Below, in pieces: positions 41,561 through 51,879 of a stretch of DNA of 64,000 nucleotides (its first letter is position 1; each line of letters begins with the position of its first letter). The notes below the pieces were generated by a model. The model searched no databases. It worked only from the letters and a program-made list of their open reading frames with translations, and was not told the origin of the DNA. The translations under genes and the position numbers were made by a program. The stretch comes from Saprospirales bacterium (GTDB lineage: Bacteria; Bacteroidota; Bacteroidia; Chitinophagales; Saprospiraceae), in NCBI GenBank assembly GCA_016719895.1, contig JADJYG010000028.1, positions 1 through 64,000 on the forward strand, written 5' to 3'.

Positions 41561-43501
41561 ATGGCTAAAAAAATCGTAAAACCGGCAGGCAAACGGCAAC
41601 AAATACCTGCAACGCCCGCAACCGCCCGGGAGCGCCGCCCCGGCAATGCCCATTTCGCATGGATCAGCGGCGGCCTGGCCGCGGTAGCATTTTTGTTATA
41701 CCTGAACACACTCGGGCACCAATACGTGCTGGACGACCCGCTGGCGATCGGCAAAAACGACCTGGTCAAGCAGGGGATTGCCGGCATACCCGATTTGTTC
41801 GCCCACCACTACCGGGCTGGCACCGAGGGCGCCGGCGCTTCGGCGTTGTTGTACCGCCCCCTGTCGTTGGTCACTTTCGCCATCGAGTGGAGCCTGGCGC
41901 CGGGCAGCCCGGGCCTGGGGCATTTCATGAATGCCTTGTGGTATGCGCTCACGGTGGGTTTGCTTTTCGCCGCGCTGCGGCGTTGCTTCCGCGGTTATCA
42001 CTGGCTCTGGGCCGCCGGGGCGGCGCTGTTGTTTGCCGTGCACCCGCTGCATACCGAGGTGGTGGCCAACATCAAAAGCCGCGACGAAATCCTGAACCTG
42101 TTTTTTAGTGCCGCCGCGTTGTACGGCTGGGCGCGCTGGCTGGAAAAACCGTCTGCTGCCATGGCCGGTATAGCGCTGGGCGCCTATTTCCTGGCCTTGC
42201 TTTCAAAAGAAAGCGCTATCACGCTGTTACCCGTTTTTTCGCTGGTCAGCTGGTTTTTCTTTGACAAAACGGCCCGGCAAAGCGGCGGGCACGCGCTTTT
42301 GTTTGCCGTACCGGCCGTGGTGTTTTTGCTGGTACGCGCCGTGGTGCTCGGCCAAACGGCAGACCAATTTGAGGTGAGCGAAATGGACAACCCCATCGTG
42401 GCCGCGCAGGGATTTGCCGAGCGCTCGGCCACCAGTTTTATGGTCTTGTGGAAATATTTCCAGCTCCTCGTTTTCCCGCATCCCCTGCTCAGCGATTATT
42501 CGTACCGCCACCTGCCGGTGGTGGGCTGGGCCCATTGGCAGGCGCTGGCTGGCTTGGCCTGGTACGGCGGTTTGGCTTTTTTTGCCGTTCGCGGCTTGCT
42601 GCGCCGCCAGGCAGTGGCGTTTTGTCTGGCAGCTTTTTTATGCGGCATAGCCCTCTACAGCCAGCTGCCATTGGTGATCGGTACTTTGCTGGGCGAGCGC
42701 CTGATGTATGCGCCTTCACTGTGGTTTTGCGCCGCGGCAGTATTTGGCATTTGGCAACTAAGCGGACTTGACTTGCGCGGGCAGACGGCTTTTATTCCGC
42801 CCACAACCAAAATCTGGCTGGGAGCGGCCATCCTGACGCTGATAACGATTGCTTTTGGCTGGAAAACCATCACCCGTAATCCCGATTGGAAAACCAACCT
42901 CACCCTGTTTGAAGCCGATGTAGCCAAGGCGCCCAACAGCGTGCGGCTACACAATGGCGTAGGTACGGAACTGTACCTGCAAGTCGTACAGGAAAATGAA
43001 ATGCCGCCTGCGGAAAAAGAAAATCTGATCCGTCAAATCGAAACCCACGCCCGCGCTGCTATCGCCATCCGCCCAAACCCCGTCTCTTTTCTCAACCTGG
43101 GCAACGCCGCCATTTCCAAGAACCAATATGCCGAAGCCATCGGCCATTACGAGGAAGTACTCCGGCTGGCTCCCAACTACGGCCTTGCCCGTATCAATAT
43201 CGGCCGGACGTACCAGGCCTGGGGCCGCATGGAAGGCAAACAAAACAATAACCTGCCGCGCGCTGCCGAACTGCTGGAAAAAGCCATCGCTTACGGCAAT
43301 TCCGATGCTACGGTTTACCTCGACCTCGGCACAGCCTACGGTATGATGGGCCGCAATGAACAAGCCATCCCGCATTTTGAAAAAGCCGCCCAACTCGAAC
43401 CGAAAAACCCCAATGCCTGGCGAAACTTAGCGATCGCCTACCGCGCCATCGGGAATGCGCAAAAGGCGGAGGAATGCCTGCAAAAGGCCAAAGGGCAGTG
43501 A
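41561..43501 (+). CDS. TMTC-like polytopic membrane protein with C-terminal TPR domain
   Basis: A 646-residue protein. A short basic N-terminus precedes about ten membrane helices (residues 30-460). The luminal loop YVLDDPLAIGKNDLVKQG and HPLHTEVVANIKSRDEIL, plus LLSKESAIT, are signatures of the GT-C/TMTC family (DUF1736-like), lipid-linked sugar transferases related to O-mannosyltransferases. Residues about 480-646 are TPR repeats (FLNLGNAAISKNQYAEAIGHYEEVL, VYLDLGTAYGMMGRNEQAIPHFEKA), as in eukaryotic TMTC proteins. It is likely an inner-membrane glycosyltransferase acting on exported proteins; the substrate is unknown. The leader carries a strong hairpin. Confidence 0.82.
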   Translation: MAKKIVKPAGKRQQIPATPATARERRPGNAHFAWISGGLAAVAFLLYLNTLGHQYVLDDPLAIGKNDLVKQGIAGIPDLFAHHYRAGTEGAGASALLYRPLSLVTFAIEWSLAPGSPGLGHFMNALWYALTVGLLFAALRRCFRGYHWLWAAGAALLFAVHPLHTEVVANIKSRDEILNLFFSAAALYGWARWLEKPSAAMAGIALGAYFLALLSKESAITLLPVFSLVSWFFFDKTARQSGGHALLFAVPAVVFLLVRAVVLGQTADQFEVSEMDNPIVAAQGFAERSATSFMVLWKYFQLLVFPHPLLSDYSYRHLPVVGWAHWQALAGLAWYGGLAFFAVRGLLRRQAVAFCLAAFLCGIALYSQLPLVIGTLLGERLMYAPSLWFCAAAVFGIWQLSGLDLRGQTAFIPPTTKIWLGAAILTLITIAFGWKTITRNPDWKTNLTLFEADVAKAPNSVRLHNGVGTELYLQVVQENEMPPAEKENLIRQIETHARAAIAIRPNPVSFLNLGNAAISKNQYAEAIGHYEEVLRLAPNYGLARINIGRTYQAWGRMEGKQNNNLPRAAELLEKAIAYGNSDATVYLDLGTAYGMMGRNEQAIPHFEKAAQLEPKNPNAWRNLAIAYRAIGNAQKAEECLQKAKGQ

Positions 43502-43570
43502 ACTTGCCTGCAGGTCAGGCACGACCTGATGCGGCGCCTTGCCGGGTATCCCGGAAGAGAGCCATCGCGG

Positions 43571-44554
43571 TTAGCGGCCCACCCACACCCGCCCGGTCCA
43601 GCTGGCCGACCCGCCAGCCGTTTGGAGGGAAAGCAGCACCCAGCCGTTGGTTGGCAAGCGGCTGACGGCCAGGCTGGTATTGCCGGGGAAAGCCCCGTCG
43701 GCATACAACAGCCGGCCCTGCAGGTCATGCACCCGGAGCTGGTATGGGCCGCCTCCGGGGTCCGCCTCCACATAAACGGCCTCGCTGGCGGGGTTGGGGT
43801 ATACCCGCACAGGTGGTAACTTGCCGGATTGCCCGGGGGCGTTCACCAGCCCGCAGACCCCGCACCACTGGCCGCTGAGCACAACGCCTCCGTTGTGATA
43901 AAAACACGTGCCCAACGGCAGATAAAACGACGCTGCCGGCGAATAGTACAATCCAAAAAGGCCGGCGCCCGCTCCGGCGCCCTCCACAATATTCAACTGA
44001 TAAGCGACTCCCGACAACGGGCTTACCACAATTTCTTTTCTGCCGTTAAAAACATGGATTTCCAGCACGCGCATATACAGGTGATTACCGCCTTGCATCT
44101 GAACGACAACCGTGTCGCCCACAGCCCAGTTGAAATCGTACAACAAAATATCCTGCCCGGCCGGTATCTTTTTCAACGCGGTTTCATACACGTCAAAATG
44201 CGAATCGGCAAGGTCAAACTTGTAAAAAAAAACTTTCTGGCTATCTGACCGGATCCCCCCGACGGTAATTGGTCCGCCGTTATAGTACCGGTCGAAACCG
44301 GTGCAATGTAGGCCGGTGGTAATATGCTCGCATTCTGGCTGAAAAAGCAAGCGCTGGTAGGTTTTACCCTGAATCACGGTATCGGCGCCCAGGTATTCGC
44401 GCCAGAGAAAATAGATATTGCTGCCGCCGATGCAGTAGTTGGAAACGTGGGTGGTAACCCACTCGGCGTCGGCAGTGGGGAAGGGAAAATTCTGGGCGCC
44501 GAGCGAGCCGGCCGTGAGAAAAACAAGGAGCAAACAAGGGTTACAGATTTTCAT
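43571..44554 (-). CDS. secreted protein with T9SS type A sorting domain
   Basis: A 327-residue protein with a signal peptide (1-20, GSLGAQ). The central 220 residues are beta-rich, with several cysteines (CIGGSNIYFLW, LLFQPECEHITTGLHCTGFDRYY), and match no family I recognise. The C-terminal 80 residues are a type A sorting domain (VYPNPASEAVYVEADPGG, LRVHDLQGRLLYAD, LPTNGWVLLSLQTAGG), so it should be exported by T9SS. It is convergent with the TMTC-like gene and appears monocistronic. Confidence 0.8.
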   Translation of the reverse strand: MKICNPCLLLVFLTAGSLGAQNFPFPTADAEWVTTHVSNYCIGGSNIYFLWREYLGADTVIQGKTYQRLLFQPECEHITTGLHCTGFDRYYNGGPITVGGIRSDSQKVFFYKFDLADSHFDVYETALKKIPAGQDILLYDFNWAVGDTVVVQMQGGNHLYMRVLEIHVFNGRKEIVVSPLSGVAYQLNIVEGAGAGAGLFGLYYSPAASFYLPLGTCFYHNGGVVLSGQWCGVCGLVNAPGQSGKLPPVRVYPNPASEAVYVEADPGGGPYQLRVHDLQGRLLYADGAFPGNTSLAVSRLPTNGWVLLSLQTAGGSASWTGRVWVGR

Positions 44555-44715
44555 AATGGACAGTTGTTTCGTTTATATTTTTTTAAATATAACGCATACC
44601 AACCCGTTTTTGCAACCACCCGTTTAGCCAATATGGGCAATCCTGTGCATCTTGAGAAATCCTGCTGATCCTGTCGCCTCATATCGCGCCGGGCAAATGA
44701 TCCTGTCCGAACCTT

Positions 44716-45141
44716 TCAAATCCCGGTCACACCGTGAAATCGCAGTAGATGCCCGGGCGCCTGTTCGTTGTACACGCATAAGATCAGCGTGTTGTGTTGG
44801 CGGGGATCAGGGGGAAACAGGATTTTGACCGGGTTGTGGATATACCCTTGTTCGCCAAACAATTGCAATTGCCGCCCCCTCGGCCGGCGAAACAGCCGGA
44901 GTTGTTCCGCATTGGCGGGTACCGGCACGTCGCCGTAACCTTCTTCCAGCAGGAATTGTTTTACCATTTCGTAGGTGTACGCCAACTTTGCGCCCCCGAA
45001 TACGCTGCGATATTCCCAGCCATCGCTTTGGCCACCCATATAGTCAGCGCCGGCTACGGGGAATTGTTCCCGCATTGGGATATGCGGCCCAGCAGGCGCC
45101 GGCGCCACTACTTCGACAAAACCAAATTCATCATACTGCAT
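44716..45141 (-). CDS. hypothetical protein
   Basis: A 141-residue soluble protein without a signal peptide or membrane helix. ATG 45141 (MQYDEFGFVEVVAPAPAGPH) is chosen over an ATG four codons upstream because a -7-like TATTTTTG lies just before it. Visible features are a conserved-looking VFGGAKLAYTYEMVKQFLLEEGYGD segment and a central basic patch RLFRRPRGRQ. I recognise no family. It is divergent from cinA across an AT-rich spacer. Confidence 0.6.
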   Translation of the reverse strand: MQYDEFGFVEVVAPAPAGPHIPMREQFPVAGADYMGGQSDGWEYRSVFGGAKLAYTYEMVKQFLLEEGYGDVPVPANAEQLRLFRRPRGRQLQLFGEQGYIHNPVKILFPPDPRQHNTLILCVYNEQAPGHLLRFHGVTGI

Positions 45142-45265
45142 AGCTAGCAGCAAAAATAAAATACTTTTTGTTTAAAATAAATTTCTTTTTAAAATAAAAA
45201 TTTTTAAATTCGCTTACCAACAGGCTGGCGCCGGACTATCCGGTACATACAACAAAAAGCGCCAT

Positions 45266-46522
45266 ATGAATGTACATTTGCTTACCATCGGCGACGAAAT
45301 CCTGATCGGTCAAATTACCGACACCAACTCGGCCTGGATGAGCCGCCAACTCAACCTGCGCGGTTTCCGGGTAACGGGGAAAAGCAGCGTCGGCGATACG
45401 CAGGAAGCGATCATCCACGGCCTCGAACAGGCTGTCAGCCGTGCCGATGTAGTCATTATGACCGGAGGCCTGGGTCCTACCAAAGACGATATCACCAAAA
45501 AAACGCTGGCCGATTATTTCGGCTCCGAAATGGCCTTCCACCAGGAAACGTACGACCGGATGGCAGCCTATTTTGCCCGGATCGGTCGTCAACTGCCAGC
45601 TGCAGCCAGCATTCAGGCTACCCAACCCGTGCAGGCGCTCCTCCTGACCAATAAGGCAGGCAGTGCGCCTGGTATGTGGTTCGAGCGGGATGGAAAAGTA
45701 TTTATTTCGCTGCCGGGTGTGCCGTTTGAGATGGAATACCTGATGGCGGAAGAAGTACTGCCCCGGCTGGCGGACCGCTTCCCCGGAAAGCCCATCGCGC
45801 ACCGCACCCTGCTGACCGCCGGAGAGGGCGAAAGTAATATTGCCAGTCGCCTGGAAGCCTTCGAAAACAACCTGCCGGCCAACGTAAAACTGGCGTACCT
45901 GCCCAGCCTCGGACAGGTACGCCTGCGGCTGACGGCAACCTGGGACGAAGCGCTCCACCCCGACGCCGGGGTGCAACTGCACACACTTCTGGAAAATAAA
46001 GCCGCCGAACTCCAGGCTTTGCTGCCCGACCTGGTCTATGGATACGACAACGATTCGCTGCAACAGGTAGTCGGACGCTTGCTGGAAGCACGTCGCCTGC
46101 AGTTCGGCACCGCCGAAAGCTGCACGGGCGGGTATATCGCCCACCTGATCACGTCAGTGCCCGGCGCTTCCAATTATTTCCCCGGCAGTATCATCAGTTA
46201 CTCGTATGAAATGAAAACCAAGCTGCTGGGAGTACAGCCGCAAACACTGGTCCGCAGCGGCGCGGTAAGCGAAGAAACCGTACGTGAAATGGCGCTCGGA
46301 GCCTTGGATGCCTTGGGTGTGGATGTCGCCCTGGCCGTTTCCGGTATTGCCGGCCCCGACGGCGGCACGCCCGATAAGCCCGTCGGAACCGTTTGGATGG
46401 CTGTGGCCGACCGCCGCCGGACCACCGCAGAAAAATACATTTTTGGCCGCGACCGGCTGAAAAACATCCAACTCACCGCCACCTATGGACTGAACCTGGT
46501 GCGGAAATTCTTGCTGGCCTAA
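45266..46522 (+). CDS. cinA: CinA family nicotinamide mononucleotide deamidase-related protein
   Basis: A 418-residue two-domain protein. The N-terminal MoCF-like/COG1058 domain has LTIGDEILIGQITDTNSAWMS, VVIMTGGLGPTKDDITK and KVFISLPGVPFEMEYL. The C-terminal CinA domain (residues about 255-415) has TAESCTGGYIAHLITSVPGAS, GSIISYSYEMKTKLLGV and VSGIAGPDGGTPDKPVGTVW, with the catalytic serine, lysine and tyrosine of NMN amidase. It deamidates NMN in pyridine nucleotide recycling and is often linked to ADP-ribose hydrolysis. It is followed by the palindromic repeat array with no clear terminator. Confidence 0.93.
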   Translation: MNVHLLTIGDEILIGQITDTNSAWMSRQLNLRGFRVTGKSSVGDTQEAIIHGLEQAVSRADVVIMTGGLGPTKDDITKKTLADYFGSEMAFHQETYDRMAAYFARIGRQLPAAASIQATQPVQALLLTNKAGSAPGMWFERDGKVFISLPGVPFEMEYLMAEEVLPRLADRFPGKPIAHRTLLTAGEGESNIASRLEAFENNLPANVKLAYLPSLGQVRLRLTATWDEALHPDAGVQLHTLLENKAAELQALLPDLVYGYDNDSLQQVVGRLLEARRLQFGTAESCTGGYIAHLITSVPGASNYFPGSIISYSYEMKTKLLGVQPQTLVRSGAVSEETVREMALGALDALGVDVALAVSGIAGPDGGTPDKPVGTVWMAVADRRRTTAEKYIFGRDRLKNIQLTATYGLNLVRKFLLA

Positions 46523-46594
46523 GCATGTTGGGGCCGGCAAGAAAATCCCCAACATGCTATACCTCGTTTCGGCAAGTTTTCAGCATGATCCAGG

Positions 46595-47880
46595 CTTCGG
46601 AAATTTTAACAATTAGCGTAGCGCTACCAGCCGTAGGTTTCCGGTTTGCAAAACCTGTTTTCAAGGGGCCGGGGCCCGGGCGGGCCGCTGGCGCTACAGC
46701 CGTAGAGTATTTCCCGCGGATTTCCGCAGAAAAAAGACGCTGATTTTCGCAGACCTGCAAGGGTGATTCTGCGGTGATTCTGCGCATTTTTTTCTGCGAA
46801 AATCTGCGGGAAATACTCTACGAATGCGCAAACCGCGCTAAACACTTCGGAAATTTTAACAATTAGCGTAGCGCTACCAGCCGTAGAGTATTTCCCGCAG
46901 ATTTCCGCAGAAAAAAGACGCTGATTTTCGCAGACCTGCAAGGGTGATTCTGCGGTGATTCTGGCATATTTTCTGCGAAAATCTGCGGGAAATACTCCAC
47001 GAATGCGCAAACCGCGCTAAACACTTCGGAAATTTTAACAATTAGCGTAGCGCTACCAGCCGTAGAGTATTTCCCGCAGATTTCCGCAGAAAAAAGACGC
47101 TGATTTTCGCAGACCTGCAAGGGTGATTCTGCGGTGATTCTGCGCATTTTTTTCTGCGGAAATCTGCGGAAATACTCTACGAATGCGCAAACCGCGCTAA
47201 ACACTTCGGAAATTTTAACAATTAGCGTAGCGCTACCAGCCGTAGAGTATTTCCCGCAGATTTCCGCAGAAAAAGACGCACCTGATTTTCGCAGACCTGC
47301 AAGGGTGATTCTGCGGTGATTCTGCGCATTTTTTCTGCGAAAATCTGCGGAAATCTCTGCGCAAACACCTGGTTTAACAATAGCGTGCCTCCACCTGATC
47401 CCGCCGCAGAAAAAGACGCTGATTTTCGCAGACCTGCAAGGGTGATTCTGCGGTGATTCTGCGCATTTTTCTGCGGAAATCTGCGGGAAATACTCTAGAG
47501 GGCGAATGCGCAAACCGCGCTAAACACTTCGGAAATTTTAACAATTAGCGTAGCGCTACCAGCCGTAGAGTATTTCCCGCGGATTTCCGCAGAAAAAAGA
47601 CGCTGATTTTCGCAGACCTGCAAGGGTGATTCTGCGGTGATCTGCGCATTTTTTTCTGCGGAAATCTGCGGGAAATACTCTACGAATGCGCAAACCGCGC
47701 TAAACACTTCGGAAATTTTAACAATTAGCGTAGCGCTACCAGCCGTAGAGTATTTCCCGCGGATTTCCGCAGAAAAAAGACGCTGATTTTCGCAGACCTG
47801 CAAGGGTGATTCTGCGGTGATTCTGCGCATTTTTTTCTGCGAAAATCTGCGGGAAATACTCTACGAATGCGCAAACCGCG
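46595..47880. repeat. tandem array of about six palindromic 180-bp repeats
   Basis: The marker CTTCGGAAATTTTAACAATT recurs at 46595, 46845, 47024, 47204, 47527 and 47707, spaced 179-180 bases in the clean part, with one degenerate copy near 47374. Each unit contains a long inverted repeat of about 34 bp with one mismatch (left arm GTAGAGTATTTCCCGCAGAT, then TTCCGCAGAAAA; right arm its complement) around a loop rich in CTGCG motifs. The first unit carries an extra GC-rich insert. The array fills the whole space between the convergent cinA and SprB-repeat genes and ends at the stop codon of the latter. Confidence 0.85.
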
Positions 47881-50800
47881 CTATTGTTGCCGGAATTTAG
47901 TGACTTTTAAGGTTTTTATATCGCCATTGCCAAAGCGGATCCGTGTAAGATAGAGGCCTTCGGGCAAGCCGGTTACCGGTATTTCGTACTGTTGGAGCGT
48001 GCCGGCGGGTATTTTCAAGGAATAGAGCAATTGGCCGCTGGCGGTTAAAATGTGTACCCGGGCATCGGCGTCGTAGGGCGTCAGGTTGCGAACATACAAG
48101 ACGTCAGTTGCCGGATTCGGGTATACCGCCAGCGATTCGCTCCATTCGATCGACAATTCAATTTCACGCACATCGGAAACACTTTCTGTTCCGGCGGCAC
48201 TGCGCCGTTTGATGCGGTAATAGTTCATGCCGCCGTTCGGGGCGTGGTCCATCACCGTGTACGCGTTGGAAATGGCTTCCTTATGACCGAATACTTCCTC
48301 CACCGTAACCCAAACCGCCTGATCGCTGGATCGCTCGACCTGGTAGAGGTACTGGATCATTTCCGCCGGGGTTTCCCATTCAAGTTTTACGGTGGCGGAG
48401 CTGAGCGCAGATACGCGGAAATAGTTCAAGAACTGCGGGCAATTCGACGATCCGGCGGGCAGTACTGTGATCTGCACAATGTTGGTTTCCAGGAAGTTGG
48501 GGCAATTTTCGCGGCGCACACAACGGATAAAATACGCGGTTTCATACAAAGGCCCGGGCTGATACGACGGCGCCGTAGCGCCGGGGATAGCCATCCAGGT
48601 AGGCGGTGCGGCGCCCACCTGAACCAGTTGCATCCAGAGATAAATCAGGTTGCCCACTCCTCCAGAAGGCGGCACGGTTTCGTACAGCAAAGCCGGTGTT
48701 TCGCCTTCGCAAATAGTTTGCGCACAACAGACCGTGCCCGCATTCGTCACATTCTGACAAATCACATGAATACCCGCGTCCACGCAATTGTTATTGCCCT
48801 GACTGGTAGTGACCGTGAACGGATCTGTTTGGCCGTTGGTGTTGGCATCGCTGTCTTTGCAATCGTTGTTGACGCTGTTTTTGGGAGAGAATTCGTAATT
48901 GGCAGGCAGGCCGCTGAATTTCACGGCATAGGTACCCGCGGTCACACAGTCAAACGTATACTTGCCGTTGCTATCGGTAATGGTCGTGGCCACCGTGACG
49001 TCATCCGCATTGCCGAAAATACCATCCGGACCGGGCTGGATCAGTTTGACGGTGATATTGGGAGCGCCCGTTTCGGTGGGGTCCTGGAAGCCATCCTGTG
49101 TAATGTCATTCCATACAAAATCGCCCAGCTTGATGCCGCCGGTACCGGAAAAGCCGATCGTAATCGACGCTGTAGCCGTACAGCCGCCGGTATCCGTCAC
49201 CGTGACGGTATGTACGCCTTGCGCCAGGTTGGTGGCATTAGCGGTCGTTTCATTGTTATCCCAAAGGTAAGTGTAGCCCGGCGTACCGCCCGTAGTCTGC
49301 GTCGTAGCGCTACCGGGTGTGGAACAATTCGCGTTGGTAGCAGACACAATACTGATCGAAGGCTTTGGCGGTTCAGCCACCACAACGGAACCCACCGCCG
49401 TGCAAAAGTTTAAATCGGTCACCGTGACGGTGAAGGCGCCTGGCAATAAGCCGGTAGCCGCTGCCGTCAATTGGCCGTTCGACCAGCCATACGAATACGG
49501 CGGCGTGCCGCCGGCCGGTGTAGCCAGGGCAGAAGCCGGCGTCAGGCAAGTGGCTGGCGCTGTGACCGATATCGAAACCGTGGGCAGCGGCGCCTGGGCG
49601 ATGGCGACCGTAGCGGTGGCCGTACAACCAATGGCGTCGGTGACGGTGACGGTATAAGTGGTTGCCGCCAGGTTGGTCGCCGTGGCCGTACTATCGCCGT
49701 TGTTCCAGACATACAGGTAGGGCAGAACGCCGCCCGCTGCCGTAGCGGTGGCGCTGCCGCCGGCGCCCAGGCAATTGGCCGGATTGCCGGCTTGTGCGCT
49801 GACCGTCGGCGCGCCGATCTGGAGGACCTGGACCGTACCGGTAACACTGCACCCCCCCGCATCCGTCACCGTCACCGTATGTATACCGGGGCCCAGGTTG
49901 ACTGCCGTGGCGTTAGTTTCGGCATTATCCCATAAAAAGGTGTAGGGCGGCGTTCCGCCCGAAGCATTGGCGGTAGCGCTGCCTGCATTCTGGCAAGTGG
50001 CGTGAACGACACCTGTTATGTCCACCAGCGGAATGGGTGGAGCAGCCATCGCTATCGTAGCCGTAGCCGTACAGCCGCCGGCGTCGGTCGCCGTGACGGT
50101 ATAGGTGCCCACCGCCAGGCTGGAAGCGGTCGCCGTGCTGTCGCCCGAGCTCCACAGGTAAGAATAGGGAGCGGCGGCGCCGGTGGCCGTGGCCGTGGCG
50201 CTGCCCGTTGCCAGGCACGTGATCTGGACCACGCCGGTGATAGTCACCGCAGGAATAGGCGGCGGGCCCAGGGTGAAGGAAGCGGTAGCCGGGCAGCTGT
50301 TGGCATCGGTCGCCGTGACGGTGTAAGCGCCCACCGTCAGGTTGGAAGCGGTCGCCGTGCTGTCGCCCGAGCTCCACAAGTAAACGTAGGGAGCGGTACC
50401 GCCGGTGGCCGTGGCCGTAGCGCTGCCCGTTGCCAGGCAGGTGATCTGGACCACCCCAGTGATGGTTACCATAGGTATAAGTGGCTGAACCAGTGTAACG
50501 CTGTCGATGGCGGTGCAGCCGGCGGCGTCGGTTGCCGTGACGGTATAAGTGCCCGCCGGCAGGTCGGGGGCCGTGGCCGTGGTGTCGCCCGAGCTCCATA
50601 AATAACTATACGGAGCTGTGCCATTGGAGGCGGTAGCGGTAATGGTACCCAAGGCGTCGCAACGCACGGGAGCGGCGATTTCAGCGAGGACCGCCGGCGC
50701 CGGCGACTGGGCGATGGTAACCGCAGCGGTAGTCGAACAGCCGGTAGGGGTTTCCGTGATCGTCACTGTATACGTGCCGGCCGCCAGGTTGGCGGCAATG

Positions 50801-51879
50801 GCGGTGCTGTCGCCATTGCTCCAGTTAAAAGTATAGATGCCCGAGCCGCCGGTTGCGGCGGCGGATGCGCTGCCACCGGTCAGGCAGCCGGCATTACTGA
50901 GCGGCGCCGCCGTAGCGCTCAGGACAACACTGTTGTCGGGAATACTCAAATCGAGGGAGAACTGGCATCCGTTGGCGTCGGTTACGGTCACAGTAACCGG
51001 CCCCGCAGGAGCACTGATCGCAAACGTGCTATCGCCGGTGCTCCAAAGTACACCATACGGGGGCGTTCCGCCAGAAGGCGTCACGGTGGCGCCACCCGGC
51101 TTATTGCAGGCAGCAGCCAGGGAATCGGCAGCCACTTGCAGCGGCGGCGGCTCCAGAACGGTCGCCGATGCCGAATTGGAACATCCGTTGGCATCCGTCA
51201 CGGTCACGGTGTAGGTTCCCGGCGCGAGATTGGCAAGGTCCGGCCCATTGGGGAATCCGCTCCCCCAGTCGTAGGTATAGGGCGATGTGCCGGTCATGAC
51301 TCCGATGTGCGTGGTACCGTTGTTGTCGCCAAAACACAGGATGTCCGTATGGGTGATCATCAGCCAAAGGCCTTCATTCCAGAAAAATATCTGCGTTTGA
51401 TTGACCGCTGTGCAGCCGTTAAAATCCGTGACCGTCACGGTATAGGTACCTTCGGCCAGGCCGGTGATTTTGGACGTCGTGCCGCCGGTGCTCCACAGGT
51501 AGGCGTAGGGAGCGGTACCGCCGGAAGGCACTGCGGTAGCGCTGCCATCGGGAGCCACGCCGCAGATCTGGTTTTCCGGAGAAATTTCCACCGTCAGCAG
51601 GTTCGGTTGGATGATGACGACCGAATCGACGAGCGTATTTTGGGCGGCATCGGTCACCGTAACGGCGTAGGCGCCGGCACATAAATTGCTCAAGGCGGCG
51701 GCGGAAGTTCCGCCGCTCCATTGGTAGGAGTACGGAAACGATCCGCCGGATGCCACCGCTATGACGCTGCCGTCACAATCGCCGAAGCAGCTCGCATTTG
51801 TTTTTATAAAACTGACACTCAATTGCGCAAAAAGTACAGCTGGTAAAAAAGCCAGGAATCCGGCGATCCAGTTGCGCAT
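47881..51879 (-). CDS. giant SprB-repeat adhesin with SdrD B-like domain and T9SS type A sorting domain
   Basis: A 1332-residue protein. ATG 51879 starts a good signal peptide (MRNWIAGFLAFLPAVLFAQ); longer starts add an odd extension. About a dozen SprB-type Ig repeats follow to about residue 900 (YSYQWSGGTSAAALSNLCAGAYAVTVTD and many similar units). Then comes an SdrD B-like domain (IKLGDFVWNDITQDGFQDP, GKYTFDCVTAGTYAV), an Ig-like module, an FN3-like module (ATVKLEWETPAEMIQYLYQVERS) and a type A sorting domain (VYPNPATDVLYVRNLTP, GLPEGLYLTRIRFGNG). It should be a long surface fibre for adhesion or gliding. Its stop codon abuts the repeat array. Confidence 0.88.
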   Translation of the reverse strand: MRNWIAGFLAFLPAVLFAQLSVSFIKTNASCFGDCDGSVIAVASGGSFPYSYQWSGGTSAAALSNLCAGAYAVTVTDAAQNTLVDSVVIIQPNLLTVEISPENQICGVAPDGSATAVPSGGTAPYAYLWSTGGTTSKITGLAEGTYTVTVTDFNGCTAVNQTQIFFWNEGLWLMITHTDILCFGDNNGTTHIGVMTGTSPYTYDWGSGFPNGPDLANLAPGTYTVTVTDANGCSNSASATVLEPPPLQVAADSLAAACNKPGGATVTPSGGTPPYGVLWSTGDSTFAISAPAGPVTVTVTDANGCQFSLDLSIPDNSVVLSATAAPLSNAGCLTGGSASAAATGGSGIYTFNWSNGDSTAIAANLAAGTYTVTITETPTGCSTTAAVTIAQSPAPAVLAEIAAPVRCDALGTITATASNGTAPYSYLWSSGDTTATAPDLPAGTYTVTATDAAGCTAIDSVTLVQPLIPMVTITGVVQITCLATGSATATATGGTAPYVYLWSSGDSTATASNLTVGAYTVTATDANSCPATASFTLGPPPIPAVTITGVVQITCLATGSATATATGAAAPYSYLWSSGDSTATASSLAVGTYTVTATDAGGCTATATIAMAAPPIPLVDITGVVHATCQNAGSATANASGGTPPYTFLWDNAETNATAVNLGPGIHTVTVTDAGGCSVTGTVQVLQIGAPTVSAQAGNPANCLGAGGSATATAAGGVLPYLYVWNNGDSTATATNLAATTYTVTVTDAIGCTATATVAIAQAPLPTVSISVTAPATCLTPASALATPAGGTPPYSYGWSNGQLTAAATGLLPGAFTVTVTDLNFCTAVGSVVVAEPPKPSISIVSATNANCSTPGSATTQTTGGTPGYTYLWDNNETTANATNLAQGVHTVTVTDTGGCTATASITIGFSGTGGIKLGDFVWNDITQDGFQDPTETGAPNITVKLIQPGPDGIFGNADDVTVATTITDSNGKYTFDCVTAGTYAVKFSGLPANYEFSPKNSVNNDCKDSDANTNGQTDPFTVTTSQGNNNCVDAGIHVICQNVTNAGTVCCAQTICEGETPALLYETVPPSGGVGNLIYLWMQLVQVGAAPPTWMAIPGATAPSYQPGPLYETAYFIRCVRRENCPNFLETNIVQITVLPAGSSNCPQFLNYFRVSALSSATVKLEWETPAEMIQYLYQVERSSDQAVWVTVEEVFGHKEAISNAYTVMDHAPNGGMNYYRIKRRSAAGTESVSDVREIELSIEWSESLAVYPNPATDVLYVRNLTPYDADARVHILTASGQLLYSLKIPAGTLQQYEIPVTGLPEGLYLTRIRFGNGDIKTLKVTKFRQQ

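Noticed and set aside
46624..47830. Minus-strand ORFs of up to 216 codons inside the repeat array
   Set aside because: They arise because the 180-bp period is a multiple of three; their frame is broken by small differences between copies and they have no start, promoter or domain.
46595..47880. CRISPR-like array
   Set aside because: The repeats are about 180 bp with long internal palindromes and near-identical content throughout; there are no short repeats with unique spacers and no cas genes.
48052..49413. 453-codon plus-strand ORF opposite the SprB-repeat adhesin
   Set aside because: Antisense shadow of the adhesin repeats.
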